The notes under the pieces are model-generated. The model had not been told where the DNA came from. It did no database searches and worked only from the letters and a program-made list of their open reading frames with translations. Positions 18,059 through 27,272 of a DNA stretch of 64,000 nt are shown here, piece after piece; position 1 is the stretch's first letter, and the number at the start of each line of letters is the position of its first letter. Source of the DNA: CBDAQA01 sp965198865 (lineage in GTDB: Bacteria; Planctomycetota; Phycisphaerae; Tepidisphaerales; Tepidisphaeraceae); contig CBDAQA010000018.1 of NCBI GenBank assembly GCA_965198865.1, positions 372,001 through 436,000 on the forward strand, in the 5' to 3' direction. The translations under genes and the position numbers were made by a program.

Positions 18059-19810
18059 TCATTTCCTCTGCAGCCGCCCCAGCAGCACCACCGCGGCGAT
18101 GCCGATGACGATGTTGCCCGACCAGATGATGAGCAGGCCCAGGTGGAGCGGGTTGTTGCTGGCCCGGACGATCTCCGGCGTGCTCTCGGCGGCGTGCTGC
18201 CCGGTCACGATCAGCACCGTGCTGAGCATGGCCGGCACCACGCTGACGGCGAACGCGGTCAGGAAGTTGCCGCTGCGGAACATCATCCCCAGGCTGCTGC
18301 CGACCAGCACCAGCAGCAGGCAGCTCAGCACGAACGCCGCCCGGGCGTGCAGCTCGGAGCTGATGTGGTTCGTCAGGTCGGTCCAGGCGAACCGCAGCTT
18401 CTGCTGGCCCCGCACCGCCCGCGGGTCGGTGGCGACCGGGGCGTTGAGGTACGCCTCGGCAGTGCGGCCCGACCAGGCGGTCACCTCGGGCGACAGCGGG
18501 ACGTTGAACTGCCGGTCCAGCGGTGCCATGGCCGGCGTGTCGGGCTCCTCGCCGGGCGTCTCGCCGGGGTCGACCATGGCGTTCTGCATGTGGACCGACA
18601 CCGTCGCGTCGGTCGACGGCCCCGCACCCGGCGGGACGGTGAACCGCAGCCGGCACGCCTGCGCCTCCCAGGTCAGCCGCACCTGCCCGCCGCTCTCCTG
18701 CCGGTACTGCACCGGCCGCCCGCCGGCCGGCGCCGACAGCGTCAGCACGCCGTCCTCCTTGGTCGACGGCGTCACCGCCGCGCCCGGCGGCACCGTCAGC
18801 ACCGACGTCTCCTCGCCCGAGGTCAACGCGTACCGGTGCGCCGGCCCGCGCAGCCCCTCGACCACGCGCTCCTCCACCGCCGCCGCCTGGTCCGACCGGA
18901 TGAACTGCTGGAGCACCTGCTGCACCTGCTGCCCGCGGCTGGGGTCGCGCTCCAGCTGCTTCAGCTTGAACACGTCGAGGAACTTCGTCTTCTCGCCCAC
19001 GCGCGACGGGATCGAGACCGGCCCGAACGCCGCCGTCGCCGCCGCCCCCTGCGTCGTCTCGCCGGTCCCCACCGCGCGAGGGAACACCACGCCGTCCGTC
19101 AGCGTCACCGTCATCGTCGCGCTGCCGTCCTCGGGCACCTCGACGAACCGCGCGACCGCCCGGCTGCTGGAGTAGAAGTCCTTCGCCTGCTGGTAGTACT
19201 TCGGCTTCCCCGGCGGGGCGAAGTACCGCACGATCAGCGGCGACTGCAGCACCACCGCCTGCTGGTCCCTGTCGTCGCCCGGCCCCGGCGTCGGCAGGTA
19301 GGCGCCCCGCGCGAACACCGACATCTTCCGGTCCCCCTGCGCCTCCTGCATCTCCACGTGGTGCGTCTGCTGGATCTCGTGCGCGATCACCTTCGCCAGG
19401 TTCTTGTAGATCACCTGCTCCATCCCCAGCGTCGCCCGCGGCACCGTGAAGCACAGCAGGTACAGCGACGCCCCGGCCACCACGACGCCCAACGAGAACG
19501 CGGGCAGCGTCAGCGCGGCGTAGCTGACGCCCGACGCCCGGCAGGCCGTCACCTCGTTGTCGGCCGACATCCGGCCGTACACCATGGTGGTGGCGAACAG
19601 CGCCGCGATCGGGATCGAGTAGGTGCTCATCGCCGGCATCAGGTTGGCCAGCAGCAGCAGCACCTGCGCCCCGTCCAGCCCGTTCTGCGTCAGCGGCCGC
19701 AGCAGCCCCCCGAAGCTCATAATGCCCGCCAGCGCCCCGCTGGTCATCATGAAGATGCGCAGCAGGTCCTTGAAGATGTACCAGAACAGCGTCCGGCTCG
19801 TGCGGGTCAT
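18059..19810 (-). CDS. lptF: LptF-like LPS export permease with enlarged periplasmic domain
   Basis: A 583-residue YjgP/YjgQ permease, much longer than typical LptF (about 360 residues) because the periplasmic region between the membrane halves is expanded (about residues 130-470). N-terminal helices include MTRTSRTLFWYIFKDLLRIF and the family motif YGRMSADNEVTACRASGVS. Three hydrophobic helices close the C-terminus. The start at 19810 is preferred over an upstream GTG because the helix-forming family sequence begins there. It is probably the first gene of an lptF-lptG operon, divergent from the acyltransferase gene. Confidence 0.85.
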   Translation of the reverse strand: MTRTSRTLFWYIFKDLLRIFMMTSGALAGIMSFGGLLRPLTQNGLDGAQVLLLLANLMPAMSTYSIPIAALFATTMVYGRMSADNEVTACRASGVSYAALTLPAFSLGVVVAGASLYLLCFTVPRATLGMEQVIYKNLAKVIAHEIQQTHHVEMQEAQGDRKMSVFARGAYLPTPGPGDDRDQQAVVLQSPLIVRYFAPPGKPKYYQQAKDFYSSSRAVARFVEVPEDGSATMTVTLTDGVVFPRAVGTGETTQGAAATAAFGPVSIPSRVGEKTKFLDVFKLKQLERDPSRGQQVQQVLQQFIRSDQAAAVEERVVEGLRGPAHRYALTSGEETSVLTVPPGAAVTPSTKEDGVLTLSAPAGGRPVQYRQESGGQVRLTWEAQACRLRFTVPPGAGPSTDATVSVHMQNAMVDPGETPGEEPDTPAMAPLDRQFNVPLSPEVTAWSGRTAEAYLNAPVATDPRAVRGQQKLRFAWTDLTNHISSELHARAAFVLSCLLLVLVGSSLGMMFRSGNFLTAFAVSVVPAMLSTVLIVTGQHAAESTPEIVRASNNPLHLGLLIIWSGNIVIGIAAVVLLGRLQRK

Positions 19811-19973
19811 GCGGGGGGGTACTGTAAGGGTGGGCCGAGGGTGGGACAATCGCGGGGCGGACAACTTCGCCGCTCGCCGGCCCACCGCGCCGGTCAGCGT
19901 TTTGCGGACGACCAACGCGAACGATATATTTTCCCCCGCCAGGACCGGCCCCGTTCATCTTGCACCCCACACC

Positions 19974-21200
19974 ATGGCGTTACCCGAGTCCGACGTCGGC
20001 GGCACCTCGCCGCCCTTGCACGCCGCTGCCGCTCACCGGCCGGTCGAGCTGAACCGCCGGTTCGTCGGCGTCGACGGCCTGCGAGCCCTGGCGGCGAGCG
20101 CGGTCGTCCTGTTCCACTTCGGCCCGCGGGGCGCATTCGCGGACCTGCTCCACCGGTCGCTGCCCGCTGCCGCTGTCGTGGTGGGGGAGCACCTGGACCT
20201 TGGGGTCCAGGCGTTCTTCGTGATCAGCGGGTTCGTGATCGCCCACAGCGTCCGGGACGAGCCGATCGGCGCGCGGTACGCGGCGGTTTTCGCCGCCCGG
20301 CGTTGCCTGCGGTTGGACCCCCCGTACCTGTGTACCATGGCCCTGTCGATCGCGCTGCTCGTCGCCTCCAACCGCGCCCTGACGATGCGGTACGCCGCCG
20401 TCCCGACGGTGGCGGACGTCGCGGTCAACGTGCTCTACCTCGCGGGCATCGCCCACCGGGACTTCATCGTCGGCGTCAGCTGGACGCTCGCGCTGGAGGT
20501 GCAGTTCTACCTGCTGTTCATCGTGACGCTCTGGATGGCCCGCGTCGCCGCCCACCGCCTGTCCACGGCCACCGGTCGGCCGTTCTGCGCCGCCCACGTC
20601 GCGGCGCCCGTGCTGGCGGGCTGGGCCGGCATTTCGATCGCGATCCAGGGCGGTTGGGTGCCCCGTGCCGAGGGCTGGTTCGTCAACGAGTGGTACCTGT
20701 TCCTGATGGGCGCGATCGTCTGGTGGGTCGTCGGCAAACGGTTGGCCTGGGGCTGGCTGCCCGCCTACGCGGGCATCGTCCTGGTCGCCGTCATCCGCCG
20801 GCCCGGCCCGGCGCCGGTCGCCGGGGTGATCGTCGCGGCCGTCATCTGGCTGACGGCCACCACGGGCGTCCTGACGCCGGTGCTCGGGGCCCGGGCTGTC
20901 CAATCCGTGGGCCGGATCTCGTACAGCCTCTACTTGATCCACGGGGTCGTCGGTTCGCGGCTTCTGAATCTGACGCGGCGATTCGCCGGTGAATCGCTGT
21001 CGGCGGCCTGCGTCGGTCTATCCTTGGCCCTCGCCGCCAGCATCGCCGGGGCATGGCTGATGTACCGGTACGTGGAGCAGCCCGGCGTCCGGGTCGGCAG
21101 GCGGATGAAGATGCGACACGAGTACGCCGCCGCTGCCCGGCGTCATCCCTCCCACTCGTTGGCGTCGCCCGCCCCGCCCGCCGCCGGCATCGCGACCTGA
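19974..21200 (+). CDS. Acyltransferase-3 family membrane protein
   Basis: A 408-residue integral membrane O-acyltransferase (OafA/NodX type), with about ten hydrophobic segments. The signature region FVGVDGLRALAASAVVLFHFG contains the conserved His; FFVISGFVIA and VGRISYSLYLIHG are also family hallmarks. Such proteins acetylate or acylate surface sugars, lipid A or antibiotics. The start at 19974 is the first ATG before family sequence and lies downstream of the divergent lptF gene. A role in modifying surface glycolipid fits the lptFG neighbourhood but is an inference. Confidence 0.87.
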   Translation: MALPESDVGGTSPPLHAAAAHRPVELNRRFVGVDGLRALAASAVVLFHFGPRGAFADLLHRSLPAAAVVVGEHLDLGVQAFFVISGFVIAHSVRDEPIGARYAAVFAARRCLRLDPPYLCTMALSIALLVASNRALTMRYAAVPTVADVAVNVLYLAGIAHRDFIVGVSWTLALEVQFYLLFIVTLWMARVAAHRLSTATGRPFCAAHVAAPVLAGWAGISIAIQGGWVPRAEGWFVNEWYLFLMGAIVWWVVGKRLAWGWLPAYAGIVLVAVIRRPGPAPVAGVIVAAVIWLTATTGVLTPVLGARAVQSVGRISYSLYLIHGVVGSRLLNLTRRFAGESLSAACVGLSLALAASIAGAWLMYRYVEQPGVRVGRRMKMRHEYAAAARRHPSHSLASPAPPAAGIAT

Positions 21201-21268
21201 TGACCTTGCCGGCTCCCCGCCACTGTTCGCCACTGGCGAGCCGCGCGGTGCTACGATCCTCCGCTGAT

Positions 21269-22309
21269 ATGAGTGACCTCGTCGCGCCGCCATCGACCCT
21301 CCGCATCGGCCCCGTCCAGTTGGCGACGAACCTGCTGCTCGCACCGATCGCGGGGTACTGCGACCTCGCGTTCCGCCTGGTCGCCCGCAGCTGCGGCGGC
21401 GTCGGCATGGCCTGCACCGACCTGCTCTGCCCCAAGGGCGTGCTGCGCGAGAACCACCGGTCGATGATCCTGGCCATGACCGCCCCCGGCGACGCGCCGC
21501 TGTGCATGCAGTTGTACGGCGCCGACGTCGACCTGCTCTGCGAGGCCGCCCGCTGGGCCGAGGATCGCGGGGCCGACGTGATCGACATCAACATGGGCTG
21601 CCCGGTCGACAAGATCACGAAGAGGGACGGCGGCTCGAAGCTGCTGTGCGACCCCGACAACACGGTGCGGATGGTCGAGCGCGTCGTCGCGTCGCTCCGC
21701 CACACGCCGCTCACCTGCAAGCTGCGGCTGGGGTGGGACGACACCTGCATCGTCGCCCCGCAGCTGGCCCGCCGGCTGGAGAACGCCGGGGCACAGCTGA
21801 TCACGATCCACGGCCGGACCACCGAGATGCGCTTCGGCGGCGAGGCCCGCCTCGACGGCATCGCCGCCGTGGTGGCCGCCGTCGACAGGATCCCCGTCAT
21901 CGGCAACGGCGATGTCCGCACACCGCAGGACGCCGCGCGCATGATCGCGGTGACCAAATGTGCCGGCGTCATGATCGGCCGCGGCGCGCTGTCGATGCCC
22001 TGGATCTTCCGCGACACCTGGGCCTACCTGACCACCGGCGAGGTCCCCGAGCCGCCGACGCTGGAGCAGCGGTGCCAGCTGATGCGCGACCACTTCCACC
22101 ACATGAAAAAGTTCCGCGGCGAGCGCCCGGCTGTGTTCGAGTTCCGCAAGCGCATCAGCTGGTACGCGAAGCAGCTGAACCCCTGCACCCGCCTCCGCGA
22201 GGAGATGCGCGTGATCGACAGCACGTCCGACTTCGAGGCGGCGATCGACCGGTTCCTGGAATGGCGGGCGTCCCGCGCCGCTCAAACAGAGGTGCTCGCG
22301 ACCGCATGA
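21269..22309 (+). CDS. dus: tRNA-dihydrouridine synthase
   Basis: A 346-residue FMN-dependent enzyme that reduces uridines in tRNA to dihydrouridine. The TIM barrel opens with NLLLAPIAGYCDLAFR, and the catalytic Cys lies in DINMGCPVDKITKRDGGS. FMN-binding motifs are HGRTTEMRFGG, VIGNGDVRTPQDA and MIGRGALSMPWIF, with the helical tRNA-binding domain at the C-terminus. It is closest in style to DusB. The start at 21269 excludes an N-terminal stretch that overlaps the acyltransferase gene in another frame. Confidence 0.95.
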   Translation: MSDLVAPPSTLRIGPVQLATNLLLAPIAGYCDLAFRLVARSCGGVGMACTDLLCPKGVLRENHRSMILAMTAPGDAPLCMQLYGADVDLLCEAARWAEDRGADVIDINMGCPVDKITKRDGGSKLLCDPDNTVRMVERVVASLRHTPLTCKLRLGWDDTCIVAPQLARRLENAGAQLITIHGRTTEMRFGGEARLDGIAAVVAAVDRIPVIGNGDVRTPQDAARMIAVTKCAGVMIGRGALSMPWIFRDTWAYLTTGEVPEPPTLEQRCQLMRDHFHHMKKFRGERPAVFEFRKRISWYAKQLNPCTRLREEMRVIDSTSDFEAAIDRFLEWRASRAAQTEVLATA

Positions 22310-22310
22310 C

Positions 22311-22350
22311 CCGGCCCGCTCGCTTCAGCGGGCGGGTGCCGTCGACCCGA
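22311..22350. repeat. Small GC hairpin repeat
   Basis: A CCCGCTCGCTTCAGCGGGCGGG hairpin follows the dihydrouridine synthase stop. The words CCCGCTCGCTTCAGCG recur at about 37058-37090, marking a second dispersed hairpin family. It may end the dus transcript. Confidence 0.55.
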
Positions 22351-22409
22351 CTCGATGCGTGATTCGCAGCCAGGGCCTTTCCTCGGACACCCCGTATCAT
22401 CTGCCTCGC

Positions 22410-23126
22410 ATGACCGTCGTTCCCCCCAAGCCGACCATGGCGATCGCCCTCGTCACCCGCGTCGGCAAGACGTACGGCTCGGGCGAGAACGCACTGGTCG
22501 CCCTGCACGACGTCTCGCTCGCGATCCAGCCCGGCCGCTCCGTCGCCCTCGTCGGCCGCAGCGGCTCCGGCAAGAGCACGCTGCTCAACCTGCTCGGGGC
22601 CGTCGATCGGCCGACCTCAGGCACGATCCAGATCGGCGGGACCGACCTGGCGACCCTGAGCGACCGCCAACTGGCGCTGTTCCGCCGCCGGCGGCTCGGG
22701 TACGTGTTCCAGTCGTTCCACCTCGTGCCAAGCCTGACCGTGTTCGACAACGTGGCCGTGCCGTGGACGCTGGACCGCGCGCTGACCCCCGCCCGGCGTG
22801 ACGAAATCGGACGATTGCTCGACCGCCTCGGCGTCGCCGACAAGGCCCGCCGTTACCCCGAGGAGCTGAGCGGCGGCCAACAGCAACGCGTGGCCTTGGC
22901 CCGGGCCGTCATCCACCGTCCGGCGTTGCTGCTGGCCGACGAGCCCACGGGGAACCTCGACGCGCACACCGGCCGGGTGATCCTGGACCTGCTCGATGAG
23001 CTCCGCCGCGCGTTCGGCGTCACCGTGGTCATGGCCACCCACAGCGACGAGGCCGCTGAACGCTGCGACGAGCGTGTGACGCTGAGCGACGGGCGCGTGG
23101 ACGCCACGGCGGCGCGGGGCGGGTAG
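22410..23126 (+). CDS. ABC transporter ATPase (LolD/MacB/AttE type)
   Basis: A 238-residue ATPase of the class that drives extracytoplasmic mechanotransmission transporters. Visible motifs are Walker A GRSGSGKST, Q-loop VFQSFHLVPSLT, signature LSGGQQQRVALARA, Walker B LLLADEPTGNLD and switch MATHSDE. A second possible start lies at 22437. The matching permease begins at 23543 on the same strand, but the gap holds a decayed antisense gene, so co-transcription is uncertain. Together with the AttH-like protein at 26178 it forms an Att-type module. Confidence 0.93.
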   Translation: MTVVPPKPTMAIALVTRVGKTYGSGENALVALHDVSLAIQPGRSVALVGRSGSGKSTLLNLLGAVDRPTSGTIQIGGTDLATLSDRQLALFRRRRLGYVFQSFHLVPSLTVFDNVAVPWTLDRALTPARRDEIGRLLDRLGVADKARRYPEELSGGQQQRVALARAVIHRPALLLADEPTGNLDAHTGRVILDLLDELRRAFGVTVVMATHSDEAAERCDERVTLSDGRVDATAARGG

Positions 23127-23127
23127 A

Positions 23128-23489
23128 TCACCTGACCGTGTAGCCGGTCAGGACCCATGTCAGCGGTGTGTCGCCCGCGTCCTTGGCGACCAACCTGCCA
23201 GGCCGCCCTCGGTCGCGGTTACCCCTATGCGGATGGTGGCGCGGTCCGCTGTGAGGCCGACCAGTGTCATCGTGTACGCGGACCGGTACGTGTCCGGCTT
23301 GCCCGCCTTGCGGGTGTTCACCTCCGCGGCAATGGTCGCCGTCGACCCCACCTTGAACTTGGCCCACGTCGGGTAGACGGGGTTGTCAATCGTCGCCGGA
23401 GCGGTTGTCGGCGCCGTGCTGGCCGGCCCTGCCCCAGCCGTGACGCACTACAACGCGATGGTGGCGATCCGATGGCGAGTCGTCGACAT
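23128..23489 (-). pseudogene. Small secreted protein, broken by TAG and a frameshift
   Basis: Reading the minus strand from ATG at 23489 gives MSTTRHRIATIAL, then TAG (23448-23450), then in the same frame CVTAGAGPASTAPTTAPATIDN and PVYPTWAKFKVGSTATIAAEV. This looks like a signal peptide with a lipobox-like Cys followed by a mature domain. Near 23195 the sense shifts frame: ...TEGGLAG continues in another frame as GRLVAKDAGDTPLTWVLTGYTVR and stops at 23128. Two independent lesions argue for a true pseudogene of roughly 120 residues. It lies antisense between the ATPase and permease genes of the Att-like module. Confidence 0.65.
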
Positions 23490-23542
23490 GATCTGGCTCC
23501 CATTGGCGGTCGCATCGACAGCGCCTACGCTGGCCCCATCCG

Positions 23543-26059
23543 ATGCTCGCGTTCCTGCTCAAGCTGACCCTCGGCCACGTCCGCCGCCACCGGTTGGAGG
23601 CGGTCCTGTGCCTGATCGGCGTCGCGCTCGGCGTGGCGGTGACGGTGGCCGTCGATGCGGCCGTGAGCGCGTGCGTTCAAAGCTTCGCCGGGGCCGTCGA
23701 CACGTTGGCCGAGCGGTCCACGCACAGCCTCTTCGCCGAGCAGGGCACGCTGAGCGACGAGCAGTACATCGACCTGCTGCGCAAGGGGCTGCCGTTCCCG
23801 TTGTCGCCGGTGATCGACCGACGGGTGCTCATCGGGGACCGGCCAGCACGGCTGATCGGCATCGACGTCTTCGCCGAGCGGCGGATGCGGTCGTTCACGC
23901 AGATGCAGTCGTCGCTCGACGACGACGCGTTCCGCCGGTTCATGACCGAGCCCGGCGCCGTGGTGCTCGTGCGGGCGCTGGCGGACGTCACCCGCGCCGA
24001 CGTTGGCTCGCCGGTGCGGCTCAACGTCGGCAGTCGCCGGGTCGACGCGCACGTCGTCGGCGTCGTCACGCCGGCGGGCGTCGCGGGGTCGACGTTGGAC
24101 GACCTGGTCATCGCCGACCTCGCGACGGCACAGGAGCTGACCGACAGCGTCGGCCGGCTCGACCGGATCGACACGGTGCTGCCGACCGACGCCGACGCGG
24201 CCACCCTCACGGCAACGCTGCCGCCGGGGCTGGTGCTGCGGTCGACCAGCCAGCAGAAGGGGGCGCTGGTCCAGCTGATCCAGTCGTACCGGCTGAACCT
24301 GAACGCACTGTCGATGATGGCCAGCTTCGTGGCGGTGTTCATCGTCTACAACAGCATGCTGATCTCGGTGCAGCAGCGGGCGACGAGCCTGGGCATCCTC
24401 CGCTGCCTGGGGGCGTCCCGCGCCCAGATGGGCGGGCTGTACGCGGTTGAGGCGATGGCCTACGCGGTCGTCGGCGGTGGGGTCGGCGTCGTCGGCGGGT
24501 GGGGGCTGGCTCACGTGTTGGTCGGCTACGTGGCGACCACGATCAACGACATGTACGCCGCCATCCGCCCCAGCGGAGTGGCGCTGGACGTCACCCTCTG
24601 GGCGAAGGGGCTTGGCGTCGCCGTGGGAAGCTGCGCGGTGGGCGCGATCGTCCCGCTGCTGCGGGCGTCGCGGACGCCGCCGGTCAACGCGTTCCGCGGG
24701 TCCGAGCGGCAGCGGTCGGGCGGCCGGGCGTCGCTAGTGCTCGCCGGCGGTGGGGCGGCGCTGCTCGGTTTAGCGTTCGCGGCCTACTGGGTGCCGGGCG
24801 AGTCGTCGCTGGCGGGGTTCGCGATGGCCCTGCTGGTCGCGCTCGGGTTCGCGCTGGCCTGCCCCTGGGTGACGCGCGCGGGGTCGCGGGTCGTGGCGGG
24901 GGTCGCTCACGTGATGCAGGTCGTCCCGCTTCAGATGGCGGCGGCAGGCGTGGCGCGGTCGCTCGGCATCACCGGCGTCGCGGTGGCGGCGACGATGCTG
25001 GCGATGGGCATGAACATCGGCATCCGCACGATGGTCAGCTCGTTCCGGACCTCGCTCGATGGCTGGCTCGGCCAGCGGTTCGCCGCCGACGTCTTCATCG
25101 GGCCCGAGCTGACCATCAACCACAAGGCCGACGCCACGCTCGACCCGGCGATCCGCGAATGGGTGCGCCGCCAGGCCGGCGTGCGGCACGTCAACGCCTA
25201 CCGAACGATCGACGTCCCGCTCGGCGGCAAGGCGACCATGCTGTCCGGCACCGACGTGGCCGAGGTGCTGCGCACGCTGCCGATGAAGTCGGTCGAGTCG
25301 CGGCCGTTCGACCCGGCGATGGACGCCGTCATCAGCGAGCCGCTGGCCGGCCGGACGCACGTCCGCGTCGGCGGGACGATCACCGTCGACTCGCCCACAG
25401 GGCCGCACGCGTTCCACGTCCACGGCGTGTTCTTCGACTTCGGCACCGAGCGGGGGCAACTGATGCTCGACCGCCGGGCGTACACCGACGACTGGCGGGA
25501 CGATTCGGTTAACAACCTGCAGGTGTCGCTGCTGCCCGGAACCGATCGCAATGCCGTCGCCCGGCAGTGGGATGCGTACCTGCACCCGCGGTACCCGGTC
25601 GTGGTCGACAGCTTTGACGGCGTGAAGCAGCAGGCGATGACCGTGTTCGACCGCACGTTCCGCGTGACCATCATCCTGACCTGGCTCAGCGGCGGCGTCG
25701 CGTTCTGCGGGCTGGCCGGCTCGCTGCTGTCGCTGGCGCTGGCCCGGCAGCGCGACTACAGCCTGCTGACCGCCATCGGCATGAGCGGGCGACAACTCGG
25801 CGCGTGGGTGCTGGCCCAGGGCCTGTTGATCGCCTGGGCGTCGGCCGCCGTCGCGCCGGTCGCGGGGACGGTGCTGGCGTACGTCTTGGCTTACGTGATC
25901 CAGTACCGCAGCTTTGGCTGGAGCATCCCGACGTCGCCGCAGCCGCGTTTTTGGGCGGAAAACCTGGCGATGGCGACGGCGGCGGCCATCTGCGCGGCCG
26001 TCTATCCGATCGTCCGTCTGAGATCGACGCCGCCGGCGGCGACGCTGCGGCGGGAATGA
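23543..26059 (+). CDS. FtsX-type ABC permease, fused long form (AttFG-like)
   Basis: An 838-residue permease with two FtsX-like modules. The N-terminal helix (LGHVRRHRLEAVLCLIGVALGVAVTVAV) is followed by a large extracytoplasmic domain, a block of three helices (about 255-375), further helices (about 400-470), a second extracytoplasmic domain, and three closing helices (about 710-830). Proteins of this kind work with LolD/MacB-type ATPases to move lipoproteins, lipids or peptides away from the membrane. The ATPase lies upstream and an AttH-like lipocalin protein lies 118 bp downstream. Cargo is unknown. Confidence 0.88.
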   Translation: MLAFLLKLTLGHVRRHRLEAVLCLIGVALGVAVTVAVDAAVSACVQSFAGAVDTLAERSTHSLFAEQGTLSDEQYIDLLRKGLPFPLSPVIDRRVLIGDRPARLIGIDVFAERRMRSFTQMQSSLDDDAFRRFMTEPGAVVLVRALADVTRADVGSPVRLNVGSRRVDAHVVGVVTPAGVAGSTLDDLVIADLATAQELTDSVGRLDRIDTVLPTDADAATLTATLPPGLVLRSTSQQKGALVQLIQSYRLNLNALSMMASFVAVFIVYNSMLISVQQRATSLGILRCLGASRAQMGGLYAVEAMAYAVVGGGVGVVGGWGLAHVLVGYVATTINDMYAAIRPSGVALDVTLWAKGLGVAVGSCAVGAIVPLLRASRTPPVNAFRGSERQRSGGRASLVLAGGGAALLGLAFAAYWVPGESSLAGFAMALLVALGFALACPWVTRAGSRVVAGVAHVMQVVPLQMAAAGVARSLGITGVAVAATMLAMGMNIGIRTMVSSFRTSLDGWLGQRFAADVFIGPELTINHKADATLDPAIREWVRRQAGVRHVNAYRTIDVPLGGKATMLSGTDVAEVLRTLPMKSVESRPFDPAMDAVISEPLAGRTHVRVGGTITVDSPTGPHAFHVHGVFFDFGTERGQLMLDRRAYTDDWRDDSVNNLQVSLLPGTDRNAVARQWDAYLHPRYPVVVDSFDGVKQQAMTVFDRTFRVTIILTWLSGGVAFCGLAGSLLSLALARQRDYSLLTAIGMSGRQLGAWVLAQGLLIAWASAAVAPVAGTVLAYVLAYVIQYRSFGWSIPTSPQPRFWAENLAMATAAAICAAVYPIVRLRSTPPAATLRRE

Positions 26060-26084
26060 TCCGCGGCCGCTACGACATCAGAAT

Positions 26085-26178
26085 TTAGCCACAGATGAGG
26101 CACAGATGCGCACAGATCGAAAACGAAGCAAATCTCCCGGCCCTCATCGGTGTGCATCTGTGCCCCATCTGTGGCTAA
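26085..26178. repeat. Inverted repeat overlapping the start of the AttH-like gene
   Basis: Arms 26085-26114 (TTAGCCACAGATGAGGCACA...) and 26151-26178 (...TGTGCCCCATCTGTGGCTAA) are near-perfect reverse complements around a 36-nt loop. The right arm abuts the ATG of the AttH-like gene. This looks like a dispersed element that landed in, or built, the leader of the downstream gene. Confidence 0.8.
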
Positions 26179-27242
26179 TGCTCCTCGTGCCTGTTCTGTC
26201 ATCCGTGGCTGCTGGACCCACTTGGGACCAGGCGGTTGACCCGCGAGCCTGGTCATTCCCGCGCGACCACGGCCGGCACGATGGGTTCAAGATCGAGTGG
26301 TGGTACTTCACCGGCACCTGCCGCGACGACGTCGGCCGACGGTTCGGGTACGAGCTGACGGTCTTCCGCTCGGCCCTGGACCCGCGGCAGCCGACGTCGC
26401 GGCCGAGCCGGTGGGCGGCGTCCGACCTCTACTTCGCCCACGCCGCCGTCACGGACGTGAGCGGCAACGGCTTCGCCTACGGCGAGGAACTAGAGCGCGC
26501 CCGGCCCGGCATGGCGTGGGCATCCGATCGGGGGCTGGACGTGTCCCTGCTGAACTGGTCGGCCCGCCAAGGGAAGGATGGCGCGATCCACCTGATCGCG
26601 GCTCGTCCCACTCTCAGCATCGACCTCGCGCTCACCGGCGGTCGCGGCCCGTTCCTCGAGGGGCCGGGCGGCGTGAACGTGAAGGCCATAGGGGCGGGGC
26701 ACGCCTCGTACTACTACAGCGTGACGCGCCTCCGCACGGCCGGGACGCTGGGCATCGGCGGCAAGGCGTACCACATCGTCGACGGGCTCTCGTGGATGGA
26801 CCACGAGTTCAGCACCGACTCGATGTCGGCCGACCAGATCGGCTGGGACTGGTTCGGCCTGCAACTGGCCGACGGCACCGACCTGATGATCTACCGCATG
26901 CGCCGCCGCGACGGCTCGACCGACTACCTGTCCGGCACCCGCGTCACGGCCGACGGCGTGCCGCACTACCTGGCGGCCGGCGACATCACGCTCGCCGGCG
27001 ATCAGCCGTGGACGAGCCCGTCCAGCCACGCGGCCTACCCACAGCGGTGGCGCGTCACGGTCGACGGTCGACCGCTGACCGTGCGCCCGCAGACCGCGTC
27101 GCAGGAGCTGACTACGTCCTCGTCGGCCGGCGTGACCTACTGGGAAGGGGCGGCCGACGTGACCGACGATGCCGGCAAGCCGGCGGGGCAGGGTTACCTG
27201 GAGATGACCGGCTACGCGGGGCCGGTGCGGGCGGCGAAGTAG
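26178..27242 (+). CDS. AttH/CrtC-type lipocalin-like secreted protein
   Basis: A 354-residue protein with the two tandem lipocalin-like domains of the CrtC/AttH family (carotenoid 1,2-hydratase fold). Marks are HDGFKIEWWYFTG at the start of the mature part, DLYFAHAAVTD, GLSWMDHEFST and GWDWFGLQLADG. The chosen start (MLLVPVLSSVAAG) gives a short signal peptide; an earlier in-frame ATG at 26106 would add residues encoded by the inverted repeat. In Att-type loci this protein partners an ABC ATPase and FtsX permease, exactly as seen here. True carotenoid hydratase activity is unlikely because no carotenoid genes are nearby. Confidence 0.85.
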   Translation: MLLVPVLSSVAAGPTWDQAVDPRAWSFPRDHGRHDGFKIEWWYFTGTCRDDVGRRFGYELTVFRSALDPRQPTSRPSRWAASDLYFAHAAVTDVSGNGFAYGEELERARPGMAWASDRGLDVSLLNWSARQGKDGAIHLIAARPTLSIDLALTGGRGPFLEGPGGVNVKAIGAGHASYYYSVTRLRTAGTLGIGGKAYHIVDGLSWMDHEFSTDSMSADQIGWDWFGLQLADGTDLMIYRMRRRDGSTDYLSGTRVTADGVPHYLAAGDITLAGDQPWTSPSSHAAYPQRWRVTVDGRPLTVRPQTASQELTTSSSAGVTYWEGAADVTDDAGKPAGQGYLEMTGYAGPVRAAK

Positions 27243-27272
27243 ATTGTCGTTCCGTCAAACGGGGGCGTGCCG

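Noticed and set aside
17153..20992. Very long plus-strand frame across the lptF-lptG region
   Set aside because: Low-complexity shadow opposite two real permeases and in the wrong frame of the acyltransferase.
5485..23450. General reassignment of TAG to sense
   Set aside because: TAG ends several intact genes here (for example at 12483, 23126 and 27242), so local nonsense mutations are simpler.
26002..26256. Minus-strand frame encoding ...CASVPHLWLNS
   Set aside because: It is encoded by the inverted repeat at 26085-26178 and is a typical spurious repeat-derived frame.
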